From QAMX01 sp003149835 (GTDB lineage Bacteria > Bacillota > Clostridia > Oscillospirales > QAMX01), in the NCBI GenBank assembly GCA_959600635.1, contig CAUGMN010000078.1, forward strand, positions 1 to 11,176: a stretch of 11,176 nucleotides of DNA. The letters run 5' to 3'. Numbering within the stretch: the stretch's first letter is position 1; every line of letters begins with the position of its first letter. The notes beneath the pieces are model-generated. The model was not told the DNA's origin. It searched no databases and was given only the letters and a program-made list of their open reading frames with translations. A program made the translations under genes and the position numbers. This document shows, in pieces, positions 1 through 7,669 of this stretch.

Positions 1-48
1 GAAACTGCGTTTAACAGGATTCGCAACACCGTCCACAGGAGGCTGAAT

Positions 49-630
49 ATGCAGAATCGAGAAATTGAGACAAAGCCCGACCGGGCTGATTCGGATCATA
101 AGGACGACAAACCCTCGTCCTTGCTCTACGACTGGGCGGATGCGCTCGTCTATGCGCTGATCGCAATCGTCCTCCTGTTTACGCTCGTGGTCAGGATGAC
201 GGGCGTCATCGGGGATTCCATGCAGCCGACGCTGCATGAAAACGACAAGCTGATTATTTCCAACCTTTTTTATACGCCAAAGGCGGGAGATATCGTCGTC
301 GTCACCAAAAAATCGTTCCGTGAGGAGCCGATCGTCAAGCGGATCATCGCTACGGCGGGGCAGACGGTCAACATTGATTTTGAAACGGGCGAGCTGTTTA
401 TCGACGGCGTTTTGCAGGAGGAGAGTTACATCGCCGCGCCGACCACGCGGCCCGGCGACGTCCAATTTCCGCTCTACGTCGAGGAAGGTTATCTGTTCGT
501 CATGGGTGACAACCGCAACCGCTCGACCGACAGCCGCTTTTCCGAAGTCGGCTTGATCGACGAGCGCATGGTCCTTGGCAAGGTGCTGTTCCGCGTCTAT
601 CCGCTGTCCGGCATCGGCAGCGTGTATTGA
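49..630 (+). CDS. lepB: Signal peptidase I (type I leader peptidase)
   Basis: This membrane-anchored serine protease (family S26) removes signal peptides from exported pre-proteins on the outer face of the membrane. The 193-residue protein has a charged cytoplasmic N-terminus (about 1-30), one hydrophobic segment (about 32-49) and then the catalytic domain. The family motifs are visible: GDSMQPTL with nucleophile Ser57, the general base Lys97 in VKRIIATAG, and box E, GDNRNRSTDSR, at 153-163. One N-terminal membrane anchor and this length are typical of Gram-positive SipS-like enzymes. The ATG at 49 follows a perfect AGGAGG (37-42) with six bases of spacing. The frame stays open to base 1, but the Shine-Dalgarno sequence fixes the start. 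Bases 1-48 hold no gene I can identify. rbgA follows after 61 bases, an order common in Firmicutes. Confidence 0.96.
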   Translation: MQNREIETKPDRADSDHKDDKPSSLLYDWADALVYALIAIVLLFTLVVRMTGVIGDSMQPTLHENDKLIISNLFYTPKAGDIVVVTKKSFREEPIVKRIIATAGQTVNIDFETGELFIDGVLQEESYIAAPTTRPGDVQFPLYVEEGYLFVMGDNRNRSTDSRFSEVGLIDERMVLGKVLFRVYPLSGIGSVY

Positions 631-691
631 TATCAGGATGCAGAATGGGACTTGCGGGAGATGATGAGATAAAAGGGTACGGTCTTTTATA

Positions 692-1582
692 ATGATGAAC
701 ATTCAATGGTATCCAGGACATATGGCAAAATCAGTGCGCGAGCTGTCGGCGCTGATCGCCAAGGTCGATGCGGCCGCCGAACTCGTCGACGCGCGCATCC
801 CGGTTTCGGGCCGAAATCCGATGCTGGACGAGCTGCTGAAAAAGAAACCTCGCGTCGTCGTTTTGACAAAGGCCGATCTGGCGGACGCGGATCAGACAAA
901 ACAATGGATCGCGCATTTCCGCAATATGGGAATCTATGCTTTCGCCTGTAATTCCAAGAGCGGCGAGGGCTGTAACCGTCTGCGCGCGGAGCTGAACACG
1001 GTGCTGCGCGAAAAGCTGCAACGGCGTTCCGAGCGCGGCCTTGCGGCGCTGTCGGTCAAGCTGATGGTGGTCGGTATCCCCAACGTGGGCAAATCGTCGT
1101 TTATCAACCGCCTCTCCGGAAAAAAGACCGCCCGCGCCGAAGACCGGCCGGGCGTGACGCGCGCCAGCACATGGATCCGCCTGAGAGACGGCATTGACCT
1201 GCTCGATACGCCGGGGCTCCTGTGGCCGAAGCTGACGCCGCCGCAGGCGGGGCTGCACCTCGCGGCGACCGGCGCGGTGCGCGACGAGATCTTAGATACG
1301 ACGGAGCTGGCCGCCGCGCTGGCCGGGGAGCTGGCGGTATTGTCGCCGGCGACGATGGCGGAAAAGTGCGGCGAAGCCGTGCTGGACGGAAAAACGGGCT
1401 TGCAGCTTTTGGAGCTGTTTGCCGGAAAACGCGGCTTTCTGCTGCGCGGCGGCGTGATCGATGTGGAGCGCGGCGCCAAGATTCTGCTGGACGAATACCG
1501 CGGCGGAAAGTTTGGCCGCATCACGCTTGAACCGGCGGGGTTTGCATACCAAGAAACGGAGGAGCCGGCGGATGACGCGTGA
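692..1582 (+). CDS. ylqF: Ribosome biogenesis GTPase YlqF/RbgA
   Basis: This is a circularly permuted GTPase that acts late in 50S subunit assembly. The permuted motif order G4-G5-G1-G2-G3 is visible: TKAD (59-62), NSKSGEG (87-93), the P-loop GIPNVGKSS (128-136), PGVT (153-156) and DTPG (172-175). The N-terminus IQWYPGHMAK is the hallmark of the YlqF subfamily. The C-terminal helical domain ends with the conserved RGG/GGVIDVERGAK and GKFGRITLE type segments. At 296 residues it is close to the usual length of about 280-290. The start could be the ATG at 692 or the one at 695. Both are preceded by AAAAGGG (671-677), which is rather distant, so initiation may be weaker here or may partly depend on lepB translation. 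The 3' end overlaps rnhB by 11 bases. Confidence 0.96.
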   Translation: MMNIQWYPGHMAKSVRELSALIAKVDAAAELVDARIPVSGRNPMLDELLKKKPRVVVLTKADLADADQTKQWIAHFRNMGIYAFACNSKSGEGCNRLRAELNTVLREKLQRRSERGLAALSVKLMVVGIPNVGKSSFINRLSGKKTARAEDRPGVTRASTWIRLRDGIDLLDTPGLLWPKLTPPQAGLHLAATGAVRDEILDTTELAAALAGELAVLSPATMAEKCGEAVLDGKTGLQLLELFAGKRGFLLRGGVIDVERGAKILLDEYRGGKFGRITLEPAGFAYQETEEPADDA

Positions 1583-2228
1583 AACGGTAATTCCCGCGCT
1601 CGCCGAGTTTGACGCGAGGTTCAGAGAAAACGGGGCGTCCGTGCTCGCGGGCGTCGATGAAGCGGGGCGGGGACCGCTGGCCGGCAGCGTGTTTGCCGCC
1701 GCTGTCGTGCTGCCGCCGTCGCTGGAAATCCCGTATCTGAACGATTCCAAAAAACTGACCGAACGGCGGCGCGAGCTGCTGTTTGACGTGATCTGCCGCA
1801 GCGTCGTCGCTTTCGGCATCGCCGAGGCGAGCGTGGAGGAGATCGAGCGTTTGAATATTCTCAACGCCGCCATGCTGGCGATGAACCGCGCCGTCCGTTC
1901 GATGGCGATGCCGGACGGCTCTCCGGTACGTCCGGATCTGCTCCTGATCGACGGGGATAAAGCGCGCGGCTTTTCGGTAGAGACCCGCTGCGTGGTCGGC
2001 GGAGACGCGCTGAGCCAGTCCATCGCCGCGGCGTCTGTGCTTGCTAAGGTGTCCCGCGACCGGTCGATGCGCGCGCTGGCCGAGCTTTATCCGCAGTATG
2101 GCTTTGACAAACACAAAGGTTACGGCACGAAGGCTCATTATCAGGCGATCGACCAGTTCGGCCCGTCGCCGGTTCACCGGCTTTCCTTTTTGAAAAAATA
2201 TTTTGCGGCAAAGCGCGCGGAGGAATGA
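1572..2228 (+). CDS. rnhB: Ribonuclease HII
   Basis: RNase HII cuts the RNA strand of RNA-DNA hybrids and starts removal of single misincorporated ribonucleotides from DNA. The 218-residue protein carries GVDEAGRGPLAG (27-38) with catalytic Asp29-Glu30, NDSKKL (57-62), LLIDGDK with Asp127, and GGDALSQSIAAASVLAKVSRD (split here as GGDALSQ with Asp145, then AAASVLAK), plus the C-terminal YGFDKHKGY and GPSPVHR motifs. The four metal-binding acidic residues are therefore all present. The reading frame is open further upstream inside rbgA, to 1461. The ATG at 1572 is chosen because GGAGGAG (1558-1564) lies seven bases before it and because the family N-terminus fits. The gene overlaps the end of rbgA, which points to translational coupling. 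Confidence 0.95.
   Translation: MTRETVIPALAEFDARFRENGASVLAGVDEAGRGPLAGSVFAAAVVLPPSLEIPYLNDSKKLTERRRELLFDVICRSVVAFGIAEASVEEIERLNILNAAMLAMNRAVRSMAMPDGSPVRPDLLLIDGDKARGFSVETRCVVGGDALSQSIAAASVLAKVSRDRSMRALAELYPQYGFDKHKGYGTKAHYQAIDQFGPSPVHRLSFLKKYFAAKRAEE
2219..2223 (+). promoter_or_regulatory. Ribosome-binding site deciding the yraN start
   Basis: GGAGG lies one base before the ATG at 2225 but seven bases before the in-frame GTG at 2231. The spacing favours GTG initiation, which would remove the apparent ATGA overlap with rnhB. Confidence 0.6.
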
Positions 2229-2230
2229 GC

Positions 2231-2605
2231 GTGAAAAACGTCAGTCGGCTTTTGGGCGCGTGGGGCGAAGCGCAAACGGCGGCGCTGCTGCGGGAAAAAG
2301 GCTATGAGATCAAAGCCGCCAATTACAGAACGCGCTACGGAGAGATCGATCTGATCGCCGAAGGACACGGCGTCCTCGCTTTTGTCGAGGTCAAGACGCG
2401 GCGAAGCGATGCCTTTGCCCGCCCCATGGAGCACGTCACGCCGCGCAAGCTGGAACGCATACGGCTGGCGGCGCTCGCCTATCTCGCTGAGACCGGGTGC
2501 CGGCTGCCGGCGCGCTTTGACGTCGCCGAAGTTTACGCGCCGGAAGAGCTGTCAAAGCCGCCGCGCAGGATTCATTATCTGGAAAACGTCTTTACCGGCG
2601 ACTGA
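2231..2605 (+). CDS. yraN: YraN/UPF0102 family nuclease-fold protein
   Basis: This is a small protein of the UPF0102/YraN family, which has a restriction-endonuclease-like fold. Its cellular role is not established. The conserved pattern is present: LGAWGEAQTAALL near the N-terminus, then YGEIDLIAE and FVEVKTRRS. These give the D...E-x-K arrangement expected at a nuclease metal site (Asp40, Glu53 and Lys55, counted from the GTG start). The 124-residue length is normal for the family. I chose the GTG at 2231 from the Shine-Dalgarno spacing. Starting at the ATG at 2225 adds only Met-Ser and cannot be excluded. rnhB ends at 2228, so the two genes are tightly linked; rnhB-yraN adjacency is common in bacteria and suggests, without proving, a role in nucleic acid maintenance. 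Confidence 0.9.
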   Translation: MKNVSRLLGAWGEAQTAALLREKGYEIKAANYRTRYGEIDLIAEGHGVLAFVEVKTRRSDAFARPMEHVTPRKLERIRLAALAYLAETGCRLPARFDVAEVYAPEELSKPPRRIHYLENVFTGD

Positions 2606-2710
2606 ACGGGGCAGGCCGCGCGGCGTAAGCGAAGAAAACCGGCGAAGTCATCGCGGCGGCGAAAACATAGAACATTGGCATAGAATCTGAAACGCTGCAA
2701 GAAACGGCGG

Positions 2711-2715
2711 GGAGG
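2711..2715 (+). promoter_or_regulatory. Ribosome-binding site deciding the dipeptidase start
   Basis: GGAGG, within GGGGAGG, ends one base before the ATG at 2717 and four bases before the ATG at 2720. The second ATG has the more workable spacing. Confidence 0.5.
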
Positions 2716-2719
2716 CATG

Positions 2720-3622
2720 ATGAAAACGAAAATTCCTTGTTTTGACGCGCACTGCGACACGCTCGTTTACGGCGACCGGCTCCATCAGGTTCGTCTGGAT
2801 CAAGAGCGCTTCTCGGCGCGCGGCCAGCTTTTCGCCGTCTGCGCGGAGGGCGAAATGCAGCGGGATTTGACCTATTTCACGCGGTATGCCAGGCGCTTGA
2901 CGGCGATGCCGAATGTCGTACTGTGCCGGGACGGCGACGAAATCGGCAGGGCGTGCCGTCGGGGACAGACGGCGGCGGTGCTGTCTATCGAGGGCGCGGA
3001 ATGCGTCGGCTGTGAGATCGGACTGCTGAGGCAGGCTCATGCGCTCGGCGCGCGGGCGGTCGGCCTGACGCACAACCGCTTCAACGGCTTAACGGGCACC
3101 TGCGCCGAGGAGACGGATATGGGTCTGACGGAGCGGGGCAGAGCGTTTGCGGAAGCGGCTGTTGAGCTCGATATGATTCTCGATATTTCTCATATGTCCG
3201 ACGCGGGCGCGGCAGAGCTGTTTGAGATCGGCCGCCGCAGGGTGATGGCGAGCCATTCCAACGCGCGCGCCGTTTGCCGTCATCCGCGCAACCTGACCGA
3301 CGAGCTGTTTTTGAAGCTCGTCGCCGCGCGCGGAATCTGCGGGATCAATTTGTACGCGCCGTTTGTCCGCGAGGACGGACAGGCTGCGATCGACGACGTG
3401 GTGCGGCATATCGAGCATTTTGCCGGCCTCGACCCGCACGCGGAGCTGTGTCTTGCGCTCGGCTGCGATTTCGACGGCTGTGACCGACTGCCGGACGGCC
3501 TTTCCTCATCGCCGGAGCTGACACGCCTCGCCGAGGCGCTGCTGCGGTATAATTATCCGCAGGATATGGTGGAAAATATCTTTTATTATAATCTGTACCG
3601 TTTTTTGCGGCATGCGCTGTAA
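2720..3622 (+). CDS. M19 (renal dipeptidase family) metallopeptidase
   Basis: This looks like a dinuclear zinc dipeptidase of the amidohydrolase fold, and it would hydrolyse dipeptides in the cytoplasm. No signal peptide is visible. Counting from the alternative ATG at 2717, the family ligands are all present: HxD in FDAHCDT (His12, Asp14), the bridging Glu92 in LSIEGAE, His159 in DISHMS, His180 in SHSNAR, and Asp251 in GCDFDG. The signatures LTHNRFN and RNLTDE support the same family. About 300 residues is slightly compact for M19. The substrate cannot be read from the sequence: some family members also act on D-amino-acid dipeptides or on beta-lactams. A 114-base spacer with no clear promoter or terminator separates it from yraN, so its promoter is unknown. 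The start was chosen by Shine-Dalgarno spacing. Confidence 0.92.
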   Translation: MKTKIPCFDAHCDTLVYGDRLHQVRLDQERFSARGQLFAVCAEGEMQRDLTYFTRYARRLTAMPNVVLCRDGDEIGRACRRGQTAAVLSIEGAECVGCEIGLLRQAHALGARAVGLTHNRFNGLTGTCAEETDMGLTERGRAFAEAAVELDMILDISHMSDAGAAELFEIGRRRVMASHSNARAVCRHPRNLTDELFLKLVAARGICGINLYAPFVREDGQAAIDDVVRHIEHFAGLDPHAELCLALGCDFDGCDRLPDGLSSSPELTRLAEALLRYNYPQDMVENIFYYNLYRFLRHAL

Positions 3623-3662
3623 AGAAAGCGCTGACAGACAAAAAAAGCGGGGCATCAGGCGG

Positions 3663-3677
3663 GCCGCAAGGTGCGGC
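3663..3677 (+). repeat. Small perfect hairpin between dipeptidase gene and thrC
   Basis: GCCGCA (3663-3668) and TGCGGC (3672-3677) form a six-pair stem with a three-base loop. No T-run follows, so it is not a standard intrinsic terminator. Confidence 0.4.
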
Positions 3678-3713
3678 GCGGAATCTGCGCATTTCTGCGG
3701 AACGGCGTCATAG

Positions 3714-3747
3714 AAAAAACGTTTCCGCAAACCGGCGTTTTTTGCGG
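3714..3747 (+). terminator. Possible weak terminator upstream of thrC
   Basis: Two mutually exclusive pairings are visible. AAAAAACG (3714-3721) can pair with CGTTTTTT (3736-3743), and CCGCAAA (3725-3731) with TTTGCGG (3741-3747). The first uses a T-run as one stem arm. Either could act as a weak terminator of the dipeptidase transcript or as a structured thrC leader. The stems are short and A/T-rich or have long loops, so confidence is low. Confidence 0.3.
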
Positions 3748-3785
3748 CAAGCCCGTACCGAGCCTATGAAGGGGAGATTGAAGTT

Positions 3786-5270
3786 ATGGACTATATCAGC
3801 ACGAGGTGTTCCGAAAAGCGCGTCGAGTCGTCGAGCGCGATTCTGTCCGGCATTGCGCCTGACGGCGGCCTGTTTACGCCGTCCTCCATCCCGAGGATTC
3901 ACAAGAGTCAGCTCACCTATCTGCGGACAAAGCCGTATGAGGAGCGCGCTGTTTGGCTGCTCGGCAGCTTCCTGACCGATTTTACGCCGGAGGAACTGTC
4001 CGTCTATGCCAATAGAGCGTACAGCCGCTTTGACACGGCTGCGGTCGCGCCGGTCGTACGCTGCGCCGACAACACCTATATTTTAGAGCTCTTTCATGGA
4101 CCGACCTGCGCCTTTAAGGATATGGCGCTGCAAATTCTGCCGTACCTGCTGACCGCCTCCATGAAAAAATGCGGCGTTACCGACGAGATCACGATCCTCG
4201 TAGCGACCTCGGGCGATACCGGCAAGGCGGCGCTGGAAGGCTTCGCGGACGTGGAGGGAACGAGGATCATTGTCTTCTACCCGGAGAACGGCGTCAGCGA
4301 TATTCAAAAGCTCCAGATGGTGACGCAGACAGGGAATAACGTCTCGGTCTGCGCCGTCAAGGGAAATTTTGACGACGCGCAGACCGGCGTCAAGCGGATT
4401 TTTTCCGACGCGGCGTTTGCCGAAACGCTGTCGAAAAAAGGCATCCGTCTTTCGAGCGCAAACTCCATCAACTGGGGGCGGCTGGTTCCTCAGATCGTCT
4501 ATTACGTCTCGGCGTACTGCGATCTGTTGAACGCCGGCGCGGTCAAGGACGGAGAGAAGATCAACATCTGCGTGCCCACAGGAAACTTCGGAAACATCCT
4601 CGCGGCCTATTTTGCCAAGCGCATGGGTCTGCCGGTGGCGCGGCTGATCTGCGCCTCCAATTCCAACAATGTGCTCACGGAATTTTTGCAGAGCGGCTGC
4701 TATAACGCGCACAGGCAGTTTTTTACGACGGCCTCGCCGTCGATGGACATCCTCGTATCGAGCAACGTCGAGCGCCTGCTCTTCGAGCTCAGCGAGCACA
4801 ACGGCGCCGAGGTCGCGGCGCTGATGAAGAAGCTCTCTGAGGACGGCAGCTATACGGTCTCGGAATCTATGACGGGTCATATAAAGGAAGTGTTCAGCGC
4901 GGGCTGGTGCGACGACGCGGCGACGCTGGCCTGTATCCGGCGCTATTTCAACGATTACGGCTATCTGCCGGATACGCACACGGCCGTGGCCTTGGCCGTG
5001 CTGGACGAATACCGGCGGCAGACGGACGACACGCGCCCGACGGTCGTCGCGGCAACGGCGAGCCCGTTTAAATTCGCGCCCGACGTTTTAAAGGCGCTGA
5101 CCGGCGAAGTCTGCGCGGAGCAGCGCGACTCGGCGGCGCGCCTGTCGGCGGTTTCCGGCATTGAAGTGCCCGAACCGATCCGTTCCCTCGCGGGCAAGCC
5201 GGTGCGTTTTACCGGCAGCGTGGAGAAGGGAGATATGCTGCAAGCGGTGTCGGCCGCGCTTCGTGTGTGA
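3786..5270 (+). CDS. thrC: Threonine synthase
   Basis: This PLP-dependent enzyme converts O-phosphohomoserine to threonine, the last step of threonine synthesis. The 494-residue protein belongs to the longer bacterial form. It has the N-terminal YISTR start and the GIAPDGGLF motif (22-30), and the PLP lysine Lys111 in HGPTCAFKD. The TSGDTGKAA segment (141-149) and the PLP phosphate loop PTGNFGN follow further on. The C-terminal DTHTAVALAV and ATASPFKFAP motifs are also typical. The ATG at 3786 follows AAGGGGAG (3769-3776) with nine bases of spacing. No homoserine dehydrogenase or homoserine kinase gene is nearby, so thrC stands apart from the rest of its pathway in this window. No T-box leader was recognised in the 163-base upstream spacer. 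The metallophosphoesterase gene follows after 79 bases. Confidence 0.96.
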   Translation: MDYISTRCSEKRVESSSAILSGIAPDGGLFTPSSIPRIHKSQLTYLRTKPYEERAVWLLGSFLTDFTPEELSVYANRAYSRFDTAAVAPVVRCADNTYILELFHGPTCAFKDMALQILPYLLTASMKKCGVTDEITILVATSGDTGKAALEGFADVEGTRIIVFYPENGVSDIQKLQMVTQTGNNVSVCAVKGNFDDAQTGVKRIFSDAAFAETLSKKGIRLSSANSINWGRLVPQIVYYVSAYCDLLNAGAVKDGEKINICVPTGNFGNILAAYFAKRMGLPVARLICASNSNNVLTEFLQSGCYNAHRQFFTTASPSMDILVSSNVERLLFELSEHNGAEVAALMKKLSEDGSYTVSESMTGHIKEVFSAGWCDDAATLACIRRYFNDYGYLPDTHTAVALAVLDEYRRQTDDTRPTVVAATASPFKFAPDVLKALTGEVCAEQRDSAARLSAVSGIEVPEPIRSLAGKPVRFTGSVEKGDMLQAVSAALRV

Positions 5271-5337
5271 CGATCTCTGTCCCGTAAAGGAAAACAAAGG
5301 GGCGGCCGAATGGGCTGACAACCGCCGCAATTTTGAA

Positions 5338-5343
5338 AGGGGG
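5338..5343 (+). promoter_or_regulatory. Ribosome-binding site deciding the GTG start of the metallophosphoesterase
   Basis: AGGGGG lies six bases before the GTG at 5350. The closer ATG at 5346 is in a different frame that gives only a 70-residue open frame, and no in-frame ATG lies nearby. This supports GTG as the true start. Confidence 0.75.
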
Positions 5344-5349
5344 ATATGC

Positions 5350-6051
5350 GTGTCGGTTTTTGTGATAGGGGACCTGCACCTCTCTCTGACCGTGAACAAG
5401 CCGATGGATCTGTTCGGCGGCGTATGGAACGGATATGTGGAGAAAATCAGAGAAGGGTGGAACGCCCTCGTGTCACAGGAGGATACGGTAATTCTGGCCG
5501 GCGACACCTCATGGGGCATGTCGCTGGACGAGGCGCTGGCGGATTTCCGTTTTATTGAGGCGTTGCCTGGGAAAAAGCTTTTGCTGAAAGGCAATCACGA
5601 TTACTTCTGGACGACGGTGACGGGAATGCGGCGTTTTCTCGCGGAGCAAGGGATCCGCTCGCTTGATTTTCTGCACAATACCTGCGCCGTCATCGACGGT
5701 ACGGCTTTTTGCGGTACGCGCGGCTGGTTTTTGGAAAACGAAAACGATGCGGATGGAGACGGCGGCAAGGTCTATCGGAGAGAATTGATCCGGCTGCGGA
5801 CATCCTTGGACGAGGGCAGGAAATCCGGCGCCCAAGAGCTGGTCGCCATTCTGCATTATCCGCCGCTCTACCAGAGCTTTCGGTGCGGAGAGATCCTCGA
5901 CATTCTGAGCGCTTATTCCGTGCGTCGTTGCTATTACGGGCATCTGCACGGCCGATCGCTCAAATATGCGCGCGAGGGCGAGATCAACGGCGTCCAATAC
6001 GCCTGTATTTCGGCGGATCATCTGAATTTCAGACCTGTGCGGGTCGGATAG
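5350..6051 (+). CDS. Calcineurin-like metallophosphoesterase (GTG start)
   Basis: This is a 233-residue stand-alone domain of the dinuclear metallophosphoesterase superfamily. Its substrate is unknown. The motifs appear in family order: GDLH (Asp8, His10), GDTSW (Asp52), KGNHDYFW (Asn82, His83, Asp84), HYPP (His169) and GHLHG (His198, His200). The DLHLS, NKPMDLFGG and PGKKLLLKGNHD segments resemble a group of predicted phosphohydrolases common in Clostridia, where the residue after NHDY is often Trp rather than Phe as here. No signal peptide or membrane segment is visible, so a cytoplasmic enzyme is likely. The same frame stays open upstream to 5161 inside thrC, but the Shine-Dalgarno sequence and the domain start (VFVIGDLH) place initiation at GTG 5350. 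It may be co-transcribed with thrC, since no terminator lies between them. Confidence 0.9.
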   Translation: MSVFVIGDLHLSLTVNKPMDLFGGVWNGYVEKIREGWNALVSQEDTVILAGDTSWGMSLDEALADFRFIEALPGKKLLLKGNHDYFWTTVTGMRRFLAEQGIRSLDFLHNTCAVIDGTAFCGTRGWFLENENDADGDGGKVYRRELIRLRTSLDEGRKSGAQELVAILHYPPLYQSFRCGEILDILSAYSVRRCYYGHLHGRSLKYAREGEINGVQYACISADHLNFRPVRVG

Positions 6052-6053
6052 CC

Positions 6054-6070
6054 GCATCCGGTCGGGATGC
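6054..6070 (+). repeat. Hairpin just after the metallophosphoesterase gene
   Basis: GCATCC (6054-6059) and GGATGC (6065-6070) form a perfect six-pair stem with a five-base loop, three bases past the stop codon. No T-run follows directly; an A/T-rich stretch comes about 40 bases later. It may mark the transcript 3' end, but it is not a textbook terminator. Confidence 0.4.
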
Positions 6071-6125
6071 CATACGGCGGACACGGGGAAGCAACGCAAA
6101 AAAAGATTTTTGTTTCAAAAAACAG

Positions 6126-6154
6126 TTGGCATTTTCTGTGAAATATGATATAAT
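6126..6154 (+). promoter_or_regulatory. SigA-type promoter of tig
   Basis: TTGGCA (6126-6131, five of six matches to the -35 consensus) and a perfect TATAAT (6149-6154) are separated by 17 bases. TG at 6146-6147 gives an extended -10 element (TGATATAAT). Transcription should begin near 6161, leaving a leader of about 27 bases with AGGAGG at 6175-6180, seven bases before the tig ATG. Confidence 0.87.
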
Positions 6155-6187
6155 ACTCTGGTATTTGAAGACGCAGGAGGACTACCA

Positions 6188-7555
6188 ATGATTTTAAAAA
6201 ACGTAGAAAAAACAGACACCAACCAGGTCAAGCTTGAAATCACCGCCGAAAAAGACGAATTTCAGGCTGCCGTTGAGAAATCTTACAAGAAAAACGCCAC
6301 GCGCTTTAACGTACAGGGCTTCCGCAGAGGCCGCGCCCCGCGGCGGATTATTGAGCGCGTCTACGGCGAGGGCGTCTTTTATGAGGACGCGGTCAATATC
6401 GCTTACCCCGACGTTTATTCCGCCGCCGTCAAAGAGGCGGGCATTGAACCTGTCGACCGCGCAGAGGTCGAGCTGGTGGATATCAGCGCGGACGGCTTTA
6501 CGTTTACCGCGCTTGTCACGGTGAAGCCGGAAGTCAAAATCGGACAGTATAAAAATCTCGAAGCGGAATACACGCCGGTGGAAATTACCGAGCAAGACGT
6601 TGACAAGGAGCTCGAAAACCGCCGCAAGCGCAACGGCCGTCTGGAAACGGTCGAGCGCGAGGCAGCCGACGGCGATACGGTGCTGATTGATTTCGAAGGC
6701 TTTATCGACGGGGTGGCCTTTGAGGGCGGCAAAGCTGAAAACCACAGTCTGCGTCTCGGCTCCGGTCAGTTTATTCCGGGCTTTGAAGAACAGCTCAACG
6801 GTGTGAAAGCCGGCGACGAGAAGGATGTCAACGTTACGTTCCCCGAGGAGTATCAGGCGGGCGAGCTGGCGGGAAAACCGGCGGTCTTCAAGGTAAAGGT
6901 TCACGAGGTCAAGGAAAATGTTCTGCCTGAACTCGACGACGAGTTTGCCAAAGACGTCTCTGAATTTGAGACGCTTGCGGAGTACCGCGAGGACCTGAAA
7001 AGAAAGCTGCAAACCGTGCGCGAGAAATCGGCGGCCGAGGAGTTTGAGGGCAGACTGCTCGATAAGCTGCTGGAAGGCCTGGAAGCGGACATTCCAGCCT
7101 GCATGATCGAACAGCAGCTCGACCGGATCGCAGAGGACTTTGAATACCGTCTTCGCGCGCAGGGAATGACGCTGGACGGTTACCTCCAAATGAGCGGCAT
7201 GGATATGGACGGCTTCCGCAACACCTTCCGCGATCGCGCCGAGCATCAGGTCAAGACGACGCTGGCGCTGGAAGCGGTCGTCAAGGCGGAAAATTTCGAC
7301 GTCACGGAAGAGGACATCGAGGCGGAATACGCCAAGCTGAGCGAGCAGTACAAGACGCCGGCCGAGGAGCTGAAAAAGTATATGAGCCCCGAAGCGGTCA
7401 AGGAAGATATGCTGAAAACCAAGGCTGTCGACCTGATCAAGGAAACGGCTGTCAAGCTGGATCCGAAGCCCGAAGAAGAGGAAAAAACGGAAGAAGCGGC
7501 CAAAGACAGCGCGGCTGAAGCCTCTGAAAAAGACGGGGACGCCGCCGGCGAATAA
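6188..7555 (+). CDS. tig: Trigger factor (ribosome-associated chaperone and prolyl isomerase)
   Basis: Trigger factor binds at the ribosome exit tunnel and shields nascent chains. The 455-residue protein has the N-terminal ribosome-binding domain with the signature GFRRGRAP (44-51). A central FKBP-type prolyl isomerase domain spans roughly 155-247 and includes VLIDFEGFIDG, GSGQFIPGFEEQL and VTFPEEY. The long helical C-terminal chaperone domain follows. The last 30 residues (426-455) form a Glu/Lys/Ala/Asp-rich, low-complexity acidic tail. The length is normal to slightly long. The ATG at 6188 follows AGGAGG with seven bases of spacing. The gene has its own strong promoter and precedes clpP and clpX, the usual Clostridia order. 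Confidence 0.97.
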   Translation: MILKNVEKTDTNQVKLEITAEKDEFQAAVEKSYKKNATRFNVQGFRRGRAPRRIIERVYGEGVFYEDAVNIAYPDVYSAAVKEAGIEPVDRAEVELVDISADGFTFTALVTVKPEVKIGQYKNLEAEYTPVEITEQDVDKELENRRKRNGRLETVEREAADGDTVLIDFEGFIDGVAFEGGKAENHSLRLGSGQFIPGFEEQLNGVKAGDEKDVNVTFPEEYQAGELAGKPAVFKVKVHEVKENVLPELDDEFAKDVSEFETLAEYREDLKRKLQTVREKSAAEEFEGRLLDKLLEGLEADIPACMIEQQLDRIAEDFEYRLRAQGMTLDGYLQMSGMDMDGFRNTFRDRAEHQVKTTLALEAVVKAENFDVTEEDIEAEYAKLSEQYKTPAEELKKYMSPEAVKEDMLKTKAVDLIKETAVKLDPKPEEEEKTEEAAKDSAAEASEKDGDAAGE

Positions 7556-7637
7556 TTTTCCGAAATCTGGATATAACTAAGTAGACCGTCTCGGGCGGCG
7601 ACGGAACCCCGCGCGGCGCGTCGACGGAGGCGTTTCG

Positions 7638-7669
7638 GCTGCGGCGCTGTGAAGCGAAGAGAACGCAGC
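7638..7669 (+). repeat. Nested hairpin in the tig-clpP spacer
   Basis: GCTGCG (7638-7643) pairs with CGCAGC (7664-7669), and inside it CGCT (7645-7648) pairs with AGCG (7653-7656). A further pair of arms, CTCCGG and CCGGAG, lies downstream around 7675-7716. The spacer from 7556 to 7754 contains no gene, clear promoter or T-tailed terminator that I can support; it is probably a structured leader or readthrough region. Confidence 0.35.

Noticed and set aside
688..693. TATAAT overlapping the rbgA start codon
   Set aside because: No -35 element lies at a usable distance, and a transcript starting there would lack the rbgA start codon.
3669..3690. T-box-like GGTGCGGCGCGG stretch upstream of thrC
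   Set aside because: It does not match the conserved T-box AGGGTGG-ACCGCG element well, the spacer is short for a T-box leader, and no specifier stem was recognised.
4083..4979. 298-residue open frame on the minus strand across thrC
   Set aside because: It is antisense to a complete threonine synthase and shows no family motif.
6194..7246. 350-residue open frame on the minus strand across tig
   Set aside because: It is a shadow of tig created by GC-rich codon use, with no domain signal.
7572..7577. TATAAC just after tig
   Set aside because: There is no -35 match 16-18 bases upstream, and the TG is at the wrong distance for an extended -10 element.
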